A program made the position numbers and the translations under genes. DNA of 46,309 bases from Candidatus Kuenenia stuttgartensis (GTDB taxonomy: Bacteria; Planctomycetota; Planctomycetia; Pirellulales; UBA1268), in assembly GCA_943332855.1 (NCBI GenBank), contig CALQRA010000011.1, positions 1 through 46,309 on the forward strand, in the 5' to 3' direction. This document shows, one piece after another, positions 1 to 8,943 of this stretch; positions within the stretch are counted from its first letter, which is position 1, and every line of letters begins with the position of its first letter. The notes beneath the pieces are model-generated. The model ran no database searches. It saw only the letters and a list, made by a program, of their open reading frames with translations, and was not told where the DNA came from.

Positions 1-92
1 CAAAGCTCGTGAAGGAAAATCCGGTGGAGCGGGCTGAACCCCCGGTTCCTTCGGAGCGACGCTCGGGCCGCTCGGCCATTTCCTCCGGCCCG

Positions 93-260
93 GCGCGGCC
101 GTACGTGAAGATCGTCGAATGGAGCCCGGAGGATGCCTGCTTCGTGGGGAGCGCCCCGCCGCTGGTCGGCCGCTGCTGCCATGGCGACCGCGTGAAGAGG
201 AAGTCTTCGCCGAGCTCTCGCAGATCGTGGAGGAGTGGCTCGCGATCCATGCGGCCGACG
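93..260 (+). pseudogene. HicB-like antitoxin remnant, frameshifted
   Basis: From about position 102 the frame reads YVKIVEWSPEDACFVGSAPP and then a GRCCHGD-like segment, the usual N-terminal half of a HicB antitoxin (partial RNase H-like fold). After about position 188 the match continues one frame over, as EEEVFAELSQIVEEWLAIHA (about 197-256). A small indel near 186-195 therefore breaks the frame. The C-terminal half of HicB, normally an RHH or HTH DNA-binding part, is missing and is replaced by an XRE-like HTH in the original frame. No hicA toxin is visible in the window, though it could lie upstream. I read this as a decayed toxin-antitoxin remnant. A sequencing error could explain the frameshift but not the missing C-terminus. 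Confidence 0.6.
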
Positions 261-437
261 CAACGGGAATTGGCGAGACGACTCGGGGTGCACGAGTCCC
301 AGATCTCACGCGACGAGCGGAACGAGTATTTCGGCGTCACGCTCGAACGGGCGATGAAGGTGCTCGAGGCTCTCCACGTTCGGCTGCGGACCAAGGTCGA
401 GATCGAGGCTCCGCCGTGCGATGCGGTGTTGGCGTGA
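249..437 (+). pseudogene. XRE-family HTH fragment
   Basis: The frame from 249 reads MRPTQRELARRLGVHESQIS and then RDERNEYFGVTLERAMKVLE, ending at a TGA at 435-437. This is the C-terminal helix-turn-helix of a small XRE/Cro-type antitoxin-like family in which HESQ(I/V)SRDERNEY is characteristic. Full-length members have a helical N-terminal half that is absent here; HicB-like sequence directly abuts instead. The open frame does extend back to about position 9, so a chimeric 142-residue protein is formally possible, but residues 60-80 of it are out-of-frame HicB sequence. A non-functional remnant is the simpler reading. Confidence 0.55.
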
Positions 438-700
438 CGCTGCGGGCCCGAGCACCTCGCACCCCCAGCCATCCCGCCCATGGCCCGGTTTCCACGGACC
501 ACCGCCAAGCCGCGGGAAAATGACCGGCCGCCACCTCCGGCGCTCCCGATTCACGCGGGTGGCAGGGTGGTTCGTTGACGCCCCCGCACCCCCTCCGCAC
601 AATCGTTCTTCGGCCTACGATTTTGCTCGATCCGTCGGTTTCGCCTGCCCCCCGCTTCCCCCCTCATTTCCCCCTTCGTGTCCTTTCAAGGAGGCCCCCC
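438..700. other. Intergenic leader region of glyA
   Basis: I see no convincing coding sequence here. The interval holds the predicted glyA promoter (575-603), a C-rich leader, and an AAGGAGG ribosome binding site at 688-694. Confidence 0.5.
575..603 (+). promoter_or_regulatory. Predicted sigma70-type promoter of glyA
   Basis: TTGACG at 575-580 is followed after 17 bases by CACAAT at 598-603. That gives 5/6 and 4/6 matches to the consensus boxes at ideal spacing, about 100 bases before the glyA GTG. Predicted from sequence only. Confidence 0.4.
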
Positions 701-1960
701 GTGAACTTCATCGAACAGGAAGACCCGGACGTCTGGGCCGCCATGCAGGCCGAGCAGACGCGCCAGCACGAGGGGCTGGAGATGATCGCCAGTGAAAACT
801 TCACCAGCCCCGCCGTCATGCAGGCGGTCGGGAGCGTGCTCACGAACAAATACGCCGAGGGCTATCCCGGCCACCGCTACTACGGCGGCTGTGAGTTCGT
901 CGACAAGGTTGAGGACCTCGCCCGCGACCGGCTCAAGAGCCTGTTCGGCGCCGAGCATGTCAATGTCCAGCCCCACTCCGGCTCCCAGGCCAATGCCGCG
1001 GTCTACATGACCGCCATCCAGCCGGGGGACACGGTCCTCGCCTTCGACCTCGCTCATGGCGGCCACCTGACGCACGGCATGAAGCTCAATGCCTCCGGGG
1101 TGCTCTACAAGTTTGTCCATTACGGCGTGCGGAAGAGCGATCAGCGGCTCGACTTCGATCAGGTGGCGCGGCTCGCCCGCGAGCACAAGCCGAAGCTCAT
1201 CGTCGCCGGTGCCAGCGCCTATCCCCGCGAGATCCCCCACGGCACCTTCGCCGAGATCGCGCGGGAGGTCGGCGCCAAACTGATGGTCGACATGGCCCAC
1301 TATGCCGGGCTCGTCGCCGCCGGGATCCACGACAACCCCGTTCCGGTTGCCGACTTCGTCACGAGCACTACCCACAAGACGCTCCGCGGCCCGCGCGGCG
1401 GCATCGCCATGTGCCGCTCGGCCGACGCCAAGATGCTCGACCGCTCCGTCTTCCCGGGGCAGCAGGGGGGGCCGCTGATGCACGTCATCGCCGGCAAGGC
1501 GGTCGCCTTCGCCGAAGCCCTGCGGCCGGAGTTCCGGCAGTATGCGATGAAGGTGGTGGAAAACGCCAAGGCCCTCGCCGAAGCCCTCGCCTCCGGCGGC
1601 GTGCGCTTGGTGAGTGGCGGCACCGACAACCACCTCATGCTCGTCGATGTCACGCCGCTCGGGATCGGCGGCAAGACGGCCGAGCAGGTCCTCGACCGCT
1701 GCGGCATCACCTGCAACAAGAACATGATCCCCTTCGATGAGCGGAAGCCGATGGATCCCTCCGGCATCCGCCTCGGCACGCCCGCCCTCACCACCCGTGG
1801 CCTCGGTGTGGACGAGATGAAGCAGGTGGCGGCGTGGATCCTTAAAGTGCTCAAGAATCACGAGAGCGAGCAGGTGATCGCCACCACGCGCCGCGACGTG
1901 GCCGAACTGGCCGAGCAGTTCCCGGTGCCGGCAGCGAAGCTCGAAGCGGTTGAGCGATGA
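701..1960 (+). CDS. glyA: Serine hydroxymethyltransferase
   Basis: A PLP enzyme of one-carbon metabolism that interconverts serine plus tetrahydrofolate with glycine plus methylene-tetrahydrofolate in the cytoplasm. The 419-residue product has the usual family length. It shows the N-terminal [11 protein letters not shown] block, [13 protein letters not shown], the [15 protein letters not shown]-site region, VDMAHYAGL, and the lysine motif [13 protein letters not shown] with K226 as the predicted Schiff-base residue. I chose GTG 701 because AAGGAGG lies 6 bases upstream and the protein then begins at the normal family N-terminus; the open frame upstream is proline-rich and unlike the family. 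Its stop overlaps the next start (ATGA at 1957), so it probably heads a glyA-aguB-aguA operon. Confidence 0.96.
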   Translation: MNFIEQEDPDVWAAMQAEQTRQHEGLEMIASENFTSPAVMQAVGSVLTNKYAEGYPGHRYYGGCEFVDKVEDLARDRLKSLFGAEHVNVQPHSGSQANAAVYMTAIQPGDTVLAFDLAHGGHLTHGMKLNASGVLYKFVHYGVRKSDQRLDFDQVARLAREHKPKLIVAGASAYPREIPHGTFAEIAREVGAKLMVDMAHYAGLVAAGIHDNPVPVADFVTSTTHKTLRGPRGGIAMCRSADAKMLDRSVFPGQQGGPLMHVIAGKAVAFAEALRPEFRQYAMKVVENAKALAEALASGGVRLVSGGTDNHLMLVDVTPLGIGGKTAEQVLDRCGITCNKNMIPFDERKPMDPSGIRLGTPALTTRGLGVDEMKQVAAWILKVLKNHESEQVIATTRRDVAELAEQFPVPAAKLEAVER

Positions 1961-2892
1961 GCCGGGAGTCGCTGGGGCAGGGGGGGAGCCTGCGCGGCGG
2001 GCAACCGGCCGCGTCGGGCCCGTCTCTGCCCTCGGGCGTCGTGAGAATCGGGCTAGTGCAGTCGGCCTGCACCCCCGACCGCGAGGCGAATATCTCGCAG
2101 GCCCTCGCCGGGATCGCCGAGGCGGCGAGTCTCGGGGCCGACGTCGTCTGCCTCCAGGAGCTGTTCGCCGGGGAGTATCCCTGCCAGGCGGAGGAGCATG
2201 CGAAGTTCGCGGAGGCGGAGGTCGTGCCCGGGGCGCTCACCGAGCGCGTCGCCGCCGCCGCGAAGGCGCATGGTGTCGTCGTCGTGGCGAGCGTCTTCGA
2301 GCGCCGCACGCCCGGCCTGTTCCACAACACCTCGGTGATCTTCGATGCCGATGGCTCGCAGGCCGGGCTCTACCGGAAGATGCACATCCCCGATGACCCG
2401 CACTACTACGAGAAGTTTTATTTCGCCCCCGGCGACACCGGCTTCATGAGCGTGCCGACGTCGAAGCTCGCCATCGGGCCGCTCGTCTGCTGGGATCAGT
2501 GGTATCCCGAAGCCGCCCGGCTGACGGCGATGGCCGGCGCCCAAGCGATCTTCTATCCCACTGCGATCGGCTGGCTCGATGGCGAGGAGGATCTCCACGT
2601 CCCCCAGTACGAGTCGTGGGACACGATGCTCCGCAGCCATGCGATTGCCAACGGCGTGTTTGTCGTCGCCGTCAACCGCTGCGGCCACGAAGGTCCGCTC
2701 AAGTTTTGGGGGGCGAGCGTCGTTTACGCGCCGAGCGGCGAGCAGATCGTCAAGCTCTCGCATGACGCGCCGGCGACGGTTGTCGTCGAGTGTGACCTGG
2801 CGCGGATCGAGTGGTCGCGGACGCGCTGGCCGTTCTTCCGAGACCGGCGGATCGACGCCTACGGCGACCTGACGCTCCGCTGGGGGCGCTAG
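1957..2892 (+). CDS. aguB: N-carbamoylputrescine amidase (nitrilase superfamily)
   Basis: Hydrolyses N-carbamoylputrescine to putrescine, CO2 and ammonia, the last step of the agmatine route. The nitrilase Glu-Lys-Cys triad is visible: E68 in [13 protein letters not shown]141 in [10 protein letters not shown] and C178 in [15 protein letters not shown]. The [14 protein letters not shown] stretch and QWYPEA are typical of the AguB branch rather than general nitrilases. The ATG overlaps the glyA stop by four bases, suggesting translational coupling. The first 27 residues are low-complexity, so GTG 2041 is an alternative start. The agmatine deiminase gene follows after 3 bases, which strongly supports the substrate assignment. 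Confidence 0.9.
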   Translation: MSRESLGQGGSLRGGQPAASGPSLPSGVVRIGLVQSACTPDREANISQALAGIAEAASLGADVVCLQELFAGEYPCQAEEHAKFAEAEVVPGALTERVAAAAKAHGVVVVASVFERRTPGLFHNTSVIFDADGSQAGLYRKMHIPDDPHYYEKFYFAPGDTGFMSVPTSKLAIGPLVCWDQWYPEAARLTAMAGAQAIFYPTAIGWLDGEEDLHVPQYESWDTMLRSHAIANGVFVVAVNRCGHEGPLKFWGASVVYAPSGEQIVKLSHDAPATVVVECDLARIEWSRTRWPFFRDRRIDAYGDLTLRWGR

Positions 2893-2895
2893 GCC

Positions 2896-3951
2896 ATGAC
2901 AGCCAGCCCGGGCCACGAGGCCGATGGAAAGAATCCGGCGGCGCTCGGCTACCGATTGCCGGCGGAGTGGGAGCCGCATGCCGCGACGTGGATCGCCTGG
3001 CCCCACCGCCGGGCCACCTTTCTTGGCCCCTTCGGCGAGATCCCCCGCGCCTACGCCCGGATCGTGCGGACGCTTGCCCGCCATGAACCGGTGCGCGTGA
3101 TCGGCACCGGAGGCGTGCTCGACGAGGCCAGTGCCATGGTTGGCGGGGCCCCCGGCGTGACCCTCGTCGACATCCCCACCAACGACTCCTGGATCCGCGA
3201 CACGGGGCCTGTGTTTCTCGTCCCGGGCAAGGGGGCCGATCTCCCCCCGGCCGCCGTCGCCTGGGAGTGGAACGCCTGGGGGGGCAAATATCCGCCGTGG
3301 GAGGCCGACGGCCGGGTAGCGCGGTCAATCGCCGCCCGGGAGGGCTGCACGATCTTCGCCCCGGGGCTCGTCCTCGAAGGGGGCGCGATCGAGACCGACG
3401 GCGCGGGGACGCTCCTCGTCAACGCCCGCTGCGTCGTGACTGACTCGCGGAATCCCGGCGTCTCGAGGGAACGCCTCGAGGAGATCCTGCGGCGGAATCT
3501 GTGCGTCGAGCGTGTCCTGTGGACGGGGGGCGAATTGGCCGGTGATGACACCGACGGCCACATCGATCAGCTCGCTCGGTTCGTCAGGCCGGGGGTCGTC
3601 GTCGCCGCCCGCCAGCCCGACCGGGGCGATCCGAATCACCTCCCACTCGCCGAGAATCTCGCCCTCCTCGAGACCCTCATCGATGCGAAGGGAAACAGAA
3701 TCGAGGTGATCCCGATCGACATCCCGCCGCGCTTCTCCTACGGCGGAGTGCAGCTGCCGGCGAGCCATCTCAATTACTACGTCGGCAATCGGTTCGTTGC
3801 CGTGCCGGTGTTCCGCGAGCGGACCGACCGGCAGGCCCTCGATACCCTCGCCGCCTGTTTCCCCGGCCGGGTCATCGAGCCGGTGCCGCTCGACATCATT
3901 GTCCGGGGCCGGGGGGGGCTCCACTGCATCACCCGCGACCAGCCGGCGTGA
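2896..3951 (+). CDS. aguA: Agmatine deiminase
   Basis: Converts agmatine to N-carbamoylputrescine plus ammonia; its product is the substrate of the adjacent aguB enzyme. The 351-residue protein belongs to the porphyromonas-type peptidylarginine deiminase family (pentein fold). Visible motifs are WEPHAATWIAWPH, NDSWIRDTGP, WEWNAWGGKYPPWEAD, LEGGAIETDG, GDDTDGHIDQLARF with the catalytic His, and the C-terminal GGLHC with nucleophile C344. It starts 3 bases after aguB and so is almost certainly co-transcribed. No arginine decarboxylase gene is present, so the agmatine source lies elsewhere or outside the cell. Confidence 0.93.
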   Translation: MTASPGHEADGKNPAALGYRLPAEWEPHAATWIAWPHRRATFLGPFGEIPRAYARIVRTLARHEPVRVIGTGGVLDEASAMVGGAPGVTLVDIPTNDSWIRDTGPVFLVPGKGADLPPAAVAWEWNAWGGKYPPWEADGRVARSIAAREGCTIFAPGLVLEGGAIETDGAGTLLVNARCVVTDSRNPGVSRERLEEILRRNLCVERVLWTGGELAGDDTDGHIDQLARFVRPGVVVAARQPDRGDPNHLPLAENLALLETLIDAKGNRIEVIPIDIPPRFSYGGVQLPASHLNYYVGNRFVAVPVFRERTDRQALDTLAACFPGRVIEPVPLDIIVRGRGGLHCITRDQPA

Positions 3952-4123
3952 GGACGCCCCGGCCGCAGGCGTGGAGGGGGCCGTTTTCCCCGGTTGCCCT
4001 GTTTTCCGCCGCTGATCTGCTCTTGCCCCATCGGCCCCGGCCAGCCACCATCGTTGCTTGGCGGCCCCCGGTGCCACCGTGGCGGCCCCGGATGGCCAGC
4101 AGTCCCGGCGAGAGAGTGTCGGT

Positions 4124-4621
4124 ATGGAGCAACTCGCAGCGGCGATGCAGGGATTCTTGGTGCTCTTGGCGCGCATCAGCCTGGCGGCGATCTTCATCGC
4201 CAGTGCCGTGGGGAATAAGATCCCGCAGTTCCGGGCAACGGCCGAATACATGAAGACCGAAGGGGTGCCAAACCCCACCTTCGCCCTCTTCGGCGCCATC
4301 GGCCTTCTCCTCCTCGGCGGCCTGTCGCTGGTGATCGGGGCCTGGACGCGGATCGGCGCCTTCTTCTTGCTGGTGTTCCTCGTCGCCGCCACCTACTTCT
4401 TCCACGACTTCTGGCAGTTTGTCGATCCGCTCCAGCGGCAATTGCAGACGATCCAGTTCCTCAAAAATCTTGCCATCGCCGGGGGACTCCTTTCCCTCAT
4501 CGCCTTCGGCGGCGGGACGTGGAGTGTCGACGGCTGGATCAGCCGCCGTCAGGCCGAGGTCGAGGCCGGGGCCCCCGCCCCGAAGCCGCGGGTGACCGCG
4601 AAGTCGACCCCCCAGGCGTGA
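4124..4621 (+). CDS. DoxX-like integral membrane protein
   Basis: The 165-residue product has about four hydrophobic segments: LVLLARISLAAIFIASAVG, FALFGAIGLLLLGGLSLVIG, IGAFFLLVFLVAATYFF and a last one around LAIAGGLLSLIAFGGG. This is the layout of the DoxX/SURF4-like family of small membrane proteins, whose biochemical role is poorly defined. I chose ATG 4124 over the in-frame 4058 because hydrophobic family-like sequence starts right after it; residues from 4058 are charged and low-complexity. The C-terminus is a basic, alanine-rich tail. It lies 172 bases after aguA, so operon membership is uncertain. Confidence 0.7.
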   Translation: MEQLAAAMQGFLVLLARISLAAIFIASAVGNKIPQFRATAEYMKTEGVPNPTFALFGAIGLLLLGGLSLVIGAWTRIGAFFLLVFLVAATYFFHDFWQFVDPLQRQLQTIQFLKNLAIAGGLLSLIAFGGGTWSVDGWISRRQAEVEAGAPAPKPRVTAKSTPQA

Positions 4622-4729
4622 GTCGACCGCCCCGCTGCCACGACGGGCGTCGATCCCGTACGATGTTTTTCTTCGGGGGACGTCCGCGCTGGATGTCTCC
4701 TCGCAACGCCCGTCGGGAGGAAACCAATC

Positions 4730-5923
4730 ATGTCGAGGTTCGCCGTCTTTGCCGCCGTCGGGATCGTGGGAGTGCTCCTCGGGGGAGCTGCTCGGGCCGC
4801 CGATCCGCAACCAGCCCAGGGAAGTTCGACCACCATGCACGCGCCTGTCGCCAAGCCGTTTGGCACCCTCCCCGACGGCCGCACCGTCAACCTCTGGACG
4901 CTCGAAGTGCCCGGTGGCTGGAAGGCCACGGTGAGTGAGTATGGCGCTATCCTCACATCGCTCCATGTCCCGGCCAAGGAAGCGGGCGGAGCGCCGGTCG
5001 ATGTTGTCCTCGGCTTCGATTCGGTGGAGCCCTATGCCAAGGGGCATCCGTATTTCGGTGCCACCTGCGGGCGGGTCTCGAACCGGATCGCCAAGGGGGC
5101 CTTCGATCTCGACGGCAAGGCTTACTCGCTTGCCACCAACAACGGCGCTAACCACCTTCACGGCGGCCAGTTGGGCTTCGACAAGCATCTCTGGAAGGCC
5201 GTCCCGCATCTCGCCGGCAACAGCCCGTCGCTCGAGCTCACGACCGTCTCGCCCGACGGCGAGGAGGGCTATCCGGGAAAGCTCTCGGCGAAGGTCGTCT
5301 ACACGCTCAACCCCGCCGGCGAACTGATCGTCGACCTGTCGGCCACGACCGATGCTGCGACGATCGTCAACATGGTCCATCATTCCTACTGGAACATGGC
5401 CGGGCAGTCGTCGGGCCACGTCGGCCCGCAGCGGCTCACGGTGAATGCCGACACCTACCTTCCGGTCGACGACGGCGGCATCCCCACCGGCGAGCTTGCC
5501 AAGGTGGAGGGAACACCGTTCGACTTCCGCCCCGAGCGCAAGCCGGCCGGGATGCTTGCCGCCGCGATCGACGCCTTGCCGGCGAGTGCCGACGGCACCA
5601 ATCCCGGCGGCGTCGACCACAACTACGTGCTCCGTGGCTGGAAGCCCGATGGGGTGCTGCGGCCGGCGGCGATTCTCGAGGACCCTGCCAGCGGCCGGCG
5701 GATGGAGATCCTCACCGATCAGCCCGGCGTCCAGGTCTACACCGGCAACTACCTCGACGGCACGCTCACCGGCAAGGGGGGGACGGTCTACAGCAAGCAT
5801 GGCGGCATCTGTCTGGAAACCCAGAAATACCCTGACTCGATCCACCACGCCGATTGGCCGAGCACCAGGCTCGATCCCGGCCAGACCTACCGCCACCGGA
5901 TGATTCACCGGTTTACGAAGTGA
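4730..5923 (+). CDS. galM: Aldose 1-epimerase (galactose mutarotase), exported
   Basis: Interconverts alpha and beta anomers of aldohexoses. The 397-residue protein starts with a signal peptide (hydrophobic VFAAVGIVGVLLGG, then an ARA-type cleavage site near residue 24), so it probably acts outside the cytoplasm; many GalM enzymes are cytosolic. Family motifs are FGATCGRVSNRIAKGAF, NNGANHLHGG with a catalytic His, MVHHSYWNM with a second His, DHNYVL, and CLETQKYPDSIHH with E363 as the predicted catalytic base. A GGGAGGAAA ribosome binding site lies 8-10 bases upstream. An exported epimerase fits a polysaccharide-degrading planctomycete lifestyle, which is inference. Confidence 0.88.
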   Translation: MSRFAVFAAVGIVGVLLGGAARAADPQPAQGSSTTMHAPVAKPFGTLPDGRTVNLWTLEVPGGWKATVSEYGAILTSLHVPAKEAGGAPVDVVLGFDSVEPYAKGHPYFGATCGRVSNRIAKGAFDLDGKAYSLATNNGANHLHGGQLGFDKHLWKAVPHLAGNSPSLELTTVSPDGEEGYPGKLSAKVVYTLNPAGELIVDLSATTDAATIVNMVHHSYWNMAGQSSGHVGPQRLTVNADTYLPVDDGGIPTGELAKVEGTPFDFRPERKPAGMLAAAIDALPASADGTNPGGVDHNYVLRGWKPDGVLRPAAILEDPASGRRMEILTDQPGVQVYTGNYLDGTLTGKGGTVYSKHGGICLETQKYPDSIHHADWPSTRLDPGQTYRHRMIHRFTK

Positions 5924-5938
5924 GGATCGGGATCGCCG

Positions 5939-6061
5939 CTGCTCGTTCGCCGAGCAGGCTGTGGATGAAGTCTCCGCCGCAGGATGCGGCGGCCGACACA
6001 CCCAAAAATCCTGGTTTTTTTGGGTGTTCAGTGGAAAAAGGTCATGGATGACTTTTTCCAC
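5939..6061. repeat. Array of four consecutive inverted repeats
   Basis: Four hairpin-capable dyads follow one another between galM and the rhomboid gene. (1) CTGCTCG/CGAGCAG, 5939-5957, 5-base loop. (2) CCGCCGCA/TGCGGCGG, 5974-5992, 3-base loop. (3) ACACCCAAAAA/TTTTTGGGTGT, 5998-6027, 8-base loop, perfect 11 bp. (4) 6031-6061, a 14-bp dyad starting GTGGAAAAA and ending TTTTTCCAC with one bulged G. The last two are clearly richer in A and T than the surroundings. They could end galM transcription or act in the rhomboid leader. Confidence 0.7.
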
Positions 6062-6087
6062 GGAAAGCTTGTACCCGGAGCCCATGC

Positions 6088-6867
6088 ATGGTCTTCCCCG
6101 TCGCCGACGACAACTCCGATCGGACGCTCTTTCCGCTGGTCACGATCGCGCTGATCGTTCTCAACGTGTTTGTGTTCGTCGTGCTCCAGGGGATGGGGGA
6201 GAACGACGACGTCACGCTCGCCTACTGCCAGGTGCCGGCGGAGATCCTCTCCGGCCGCGACGTCGTCACCGAGCCGAGCGTCCGCGAGATCGCCGTTCAG
6301 GGGCAACAGCTCTCCGTGTCGGTGCCGGGCCTGCGCCCGACGCCGATCCCGGTCTGGCTGACGCTCCTGACCGGCATCTTCATGCATGGCAGCGTCATGC
6401 ACCTCCTCGGCAACATGTGGTTTCTGTGGCTCTTCGGCGACAACGTCGAAGACTGCATGGGGCATGTCCGCTACACGCTCTTCTATCTCGCCACCGGGAT
6501 CATCGCGTCGCTGGCCTTCGTGGCCACCAACGCCACTGGCGAGGCGGCGCTGACCCCCTGCCTCGGGGCGTCGGGGGCGATCTCGGGGGTGCTCGGGGCC
6601 TACCTCGTCCTCCATCCGCACCGGCGCGTGAGCGTGATCCTGTTGCGGATGATGGTCGACGTGCCGGGGTACATGGCCGTGGGGATCTGGTTCCTCTTCC
6701 AGGTCGTCAGTGGCCTGTTCGATTCCGGGGGCGGCGGCGGTGGCGTGGCCTATTCGGCCCACGTCGCCGGCTTCCTTGCCGGGATCGTCCTCGCCAAGCC
6801 GATGAGCGCCAAGTGGGCCCGCGACGAGGCCGATCCGCTCGTCATTCTCCGCCGCCGGATCGGGTGA
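6088..6867 (+). CDS. Rhomboid family intramembrane serine protease
   Basis: A polytopic membrane protease that cleaves substrates within or next to the membrane. The 259-residue protein carries the rhomboid signatures: HGSVMHLLGNMWFLWLFG with H105 and N109 of the oxyanion region, GASGAISGVLGAYL with nucleophile S162, and YSAHVAGFLAG with catalytic H225. A first helix (LVTIALIVLNVFVFVVL) is followed by an approximately 55-residue soluble loop. ATG 6088 is used; a nearby ATG at 6084 is out of frame. Its 3' end overlaps the convergent glycosyltransferase gene by 26 bases. Four hairpins lie just upstream. The substrate is unknown. Confidence 0.9.
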   Translation: MVFPVADDNSDRTLFPLVTIALIVLNVFVFVVLQGMGENDDVTLAYCQVPAEILSGRDVVTEPSVREIAVQGQQLSVSVPGLRPTPIPVWLTLLTGIFMHGSVMHLLGNMWFLWLFGDNVEDCMGHVRYTLFYLATGIIASLAFVATNATGEAALTPCLGASGAISGVLGAYLVLHPHRRVSVILLRMMVDVPGYMAVGIWFLFQVVSGLFDSGGGGGGVAYSAHVAGFLAGIVLAKPMSAKWARDEADPLVILRRRIG

Positions 6868-8095
6868 GAGCCGCGAGCGTCGGGCTGGAGCGGGGCAGGC
6901 TGGATCGGGGCGAGGCCTCATCGCGGCGGGACTGGATCGCGGCGATGGTCTTCGCCGTGACCAGATCCCAGGTGCAGGTTTGCGCCTTGGCGATCGAGGC
7001 CGATTGCAGCTGGTGGAGCTCGGCGGCGGGCAGGGTGATGAAGCGCTCGATGGCGGTCCGTAGCGCCCCGACATCGGGGTGGGGGAGGAGAACGCCGTTG
7101 TCGGCGCCGACCCATTCCGCCGTCGCGCCGACATCGGTGGCGATCACGGCCAGGCCCCGGGCCATCGCCTCGAGAACGACTGTCGGCATCCCTTCGGCGA
7201 AGCTCGGGCAAAGGAGAACGTCGCTTGAGTCAAGGATCCCCTGGAGCGTCGCGGTGTCGGTGATGGTGCCGTGGTAGACGACGTCGTCGCGTTTCAACCG
7301 GAGCGGTTCGGGGATCGGGCCGACAAAGTGAAACTCCACCCCCGGGGCCCGCAGCGGGGCGATCGCTGCGAGCAGCTCCGGCACCCCCTTGCGCCGTTCG
7401 TGCCGGCCGATGAACAGGAAGCGGCGCTGCGCCGTCGGCTCCGGCCGATTGGCGACGATCCAGGTGCCGTCGATGGCGTTGGGAACCTCGACGAGACATT
7501 CGGCCGGCACGCGGCAGCGGCGCTCGACGATCGCGCGGATTTTTCTCGGGAAGGTGAAAACGACATCGGCGGAGTGGTCGAGGGCGACGACCTGTCCGCG
7601 GAGGACGAATTGTTCGAGCCAGGCCCGGAGATTGGCCGCCTTTTGAAACATCTCATAGCCGTGCTGGTTGACGCCGACGGGGGGAAGATCGGTCGCCCCC
7701 CGGCGCCGGGCGGCTCCGAAGGCGATCCCGGTCAGCCCCTGGGCGTAGACAAAATCGGCCCCAACCTTCTCCTTCCGGTAGCGATCGAGAAGAACCTGCG
7801 AATAGGCGCGGCAGTCGTGGAGATAGTGGCCGGGGTAGCGGCCGGCCTGTGGCGGCACGACGACGAGGCTTTGGATCCTCGCGCGGGCCTCGGCAGGAAA
7901 GTCGTCGAGGGCCTCGGCCCGGGCCCGCAGTGCGGGGGTGTCGGCCGAGTGGAGGAGGGTGACCCTCACGCCGGCCTTCGCGAAGTGAAGCGCGAGCATC
8001 CGGGTGTGCCGCTGGATCCCGCCGAGCCGGTAGGGATAGACACCGTCGGCAAGGAGGGCGACGTGGAGGGGCGCGGATGAGGCCGACGATGGCAT
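6842..8095 (-). CDS. Glycosyltransferase family 4 (GT-B fold)
   Basis: The predicted 417-residue retaining glycosyltransferase transfers a sugar from an activated donor to a glycan or lipid acceptor. The N-terminal acceptor domain begins HVALLADGVYPYRLGGIQRH, the GT4 loop that contacts the donor. The C-terminal domain has FLFIGRHERRKGVPELLAAI, the VVYHG region and SFAEGMPTVVLEAMARG with the EX7E-type glutamates. I chose ATG 8095 because the domain starts immediately after it; GTG 8134 is an alternative. The methyltransferase gene ends 46 bases upstream on the same strand, so the two may act on the same exopolysaccharide or cell-surface glycan (inference). Confidence 0.85.
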   Translation of the reverse strand: MPSSASSAPLHVALLADGVYPYRLGGIQRHTRMLALHFAKAGVRVTLLHSADTPALRARAEALDDFPAEARARIQSLVVVPPQAGRYPGHYLHDCRAYSQVLLDRYRKEKVGADFVYAQGLTGIAFGAARRRGATDLPPVGVNQHGYEMFQKAANLRAWLEQFVLRGQVVALDHSADVVFTFPRKIRAIVERRCRVPAECLVEVPNAIDGTWIVANRPEPTAQRRFLFIGRHERRKGVPELLAAIAPLRAPGVEFHFVGPIPEPLRLKRDDVVYHGTITDTATLQGILDSSDVLLCPSFAEGMPTVVLEAMARGLAVIATDVGATAEWVGADNGVLLPHPDVGALRTAIERFITLPAAELHQLQSASIAKAQTCTWDLVTAKTIAAIQSRRDEASPRSSLPRSSPTLAALTRSGGGE

Positions 8096-8140
8096 GGGGC
8101 TTTGCGCCGGAGGAGGCCGCCAGCGTAACGCCACCAGCGA

Positions 8141-8824
8141 TCACGAGATTCGTTGAATGGCGAACGAATGATGCATGTTCGATTCAAACGTGATGTAGCG
8201 CATCTCAAAGTCGTGCTTGAGGCAGAACTCGTTGACGGCCTCCACCACTCCGAATCGACCGTTCGGAGCCGACCACTTCACGTAGTCGTGTCCGGTAATG
8301 AACCCGTCCGGCTTAACGGCATGACGGGCGACCTCGAGGTCCTTGACGACATCATCGTAGTCGTGGCCGGCATCGATGTAGATCCAGTCGAGGCTGGCAG
8401 GAGCGAGTTTGCTGATTGCATCCCAGGAGTAATCCCGGTGGAAGTGGACGCGGCCTTCCTGCGATTCCTTGGCAAAACGCTTGGAAACGGACTTGAACGC
8501 CAAGTCATCGGAGCCTGAAAAGGACGATGCCCAGAGGTCGATAAGGTGGAGGGTGCGAGGGCGATTTCGGTCGAGAATGGCGGCCGAGAAATCGCCGTTG
8601 GCGACTCCCACCTCGGCGACGACTCCGTCCTTCGGAAGCAGTTCCAGCATTGCCGAGCGGTTCGGCAGCACCCGGCATCTCTCAACGTGCCGATTCTCAA
8701 GGCTGCAGGGCCGGCGATTCAGCCTCTGGTCCTCGGCCAACGACTTCCTGCTAGCGAGGAGCCTCCCCAACGGAGCCTTGAACCGATAGGGAATCCGGCC
8801 TTTGACGAAGGTGAAGAAAGACAT
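8141..8824 (-). CDS. Class I SAM-dependent methyltransferase
   Basis: The 227-residue protein resembles the Methyltransf_24 group often found in glycan or natural-product clusters. Motif I is GVVAEVGVANGDFS (SAM-binding), followed by LHLIDLWASS, and LDWIYIDAGHDYDDV as the acidic motif. The C-terminus has DGFITGHDYVKW. ATG 8824 is preceded by GGGGGAA at 5 bases; ATG 8842 is an in-frame alternative. Base composition is visibly lower in GC than its neighbours and third positions are less biased, which suggests recent acquisition. It is next to tRNA-Pro, a common insertion context. The substrate is not predictable. Confidence 0.78.
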   Translation of the reverse strand: MSFFTFVKGRIPYRFKAPLGRLLASRKSLAEDQRLNRRPCSLENRHVERCRVLPNRSAMLELLPKDGVVAEVGVANGDFSAAILDRNRPRTLHLIDLWASSFSGSDDLAFKSVSKRFAKESQEGRVHFHRDYSWDAISKLAPASLDWIYIDAGHDYDDVVKDLEVARHAVKPDGFITGHDYVKWSAPNGRFGVVEAVNEFCLKHDFEMRYITFESNMHHSFAIQRIS

Positions 8825-8943
8825 GATTCCCCCGAAACTCATCGTCCCAACAACGAGATTCCGCCGTCCTGCATTGCTGACGGGGAGGGAAACCAGAGTC
8901 AGTGACCGCTACCGCGGCCGCTCCGGTGCGAAGTACAAAAGAG

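Noticed and set aside
3929..6085. Minus-strand open frame of 718 codons opposite DoxX and galM
   Set aside because: Same reason: the plus strand carries recognisable proteins with ribosome binding sites, and the minus frame shows no domain.
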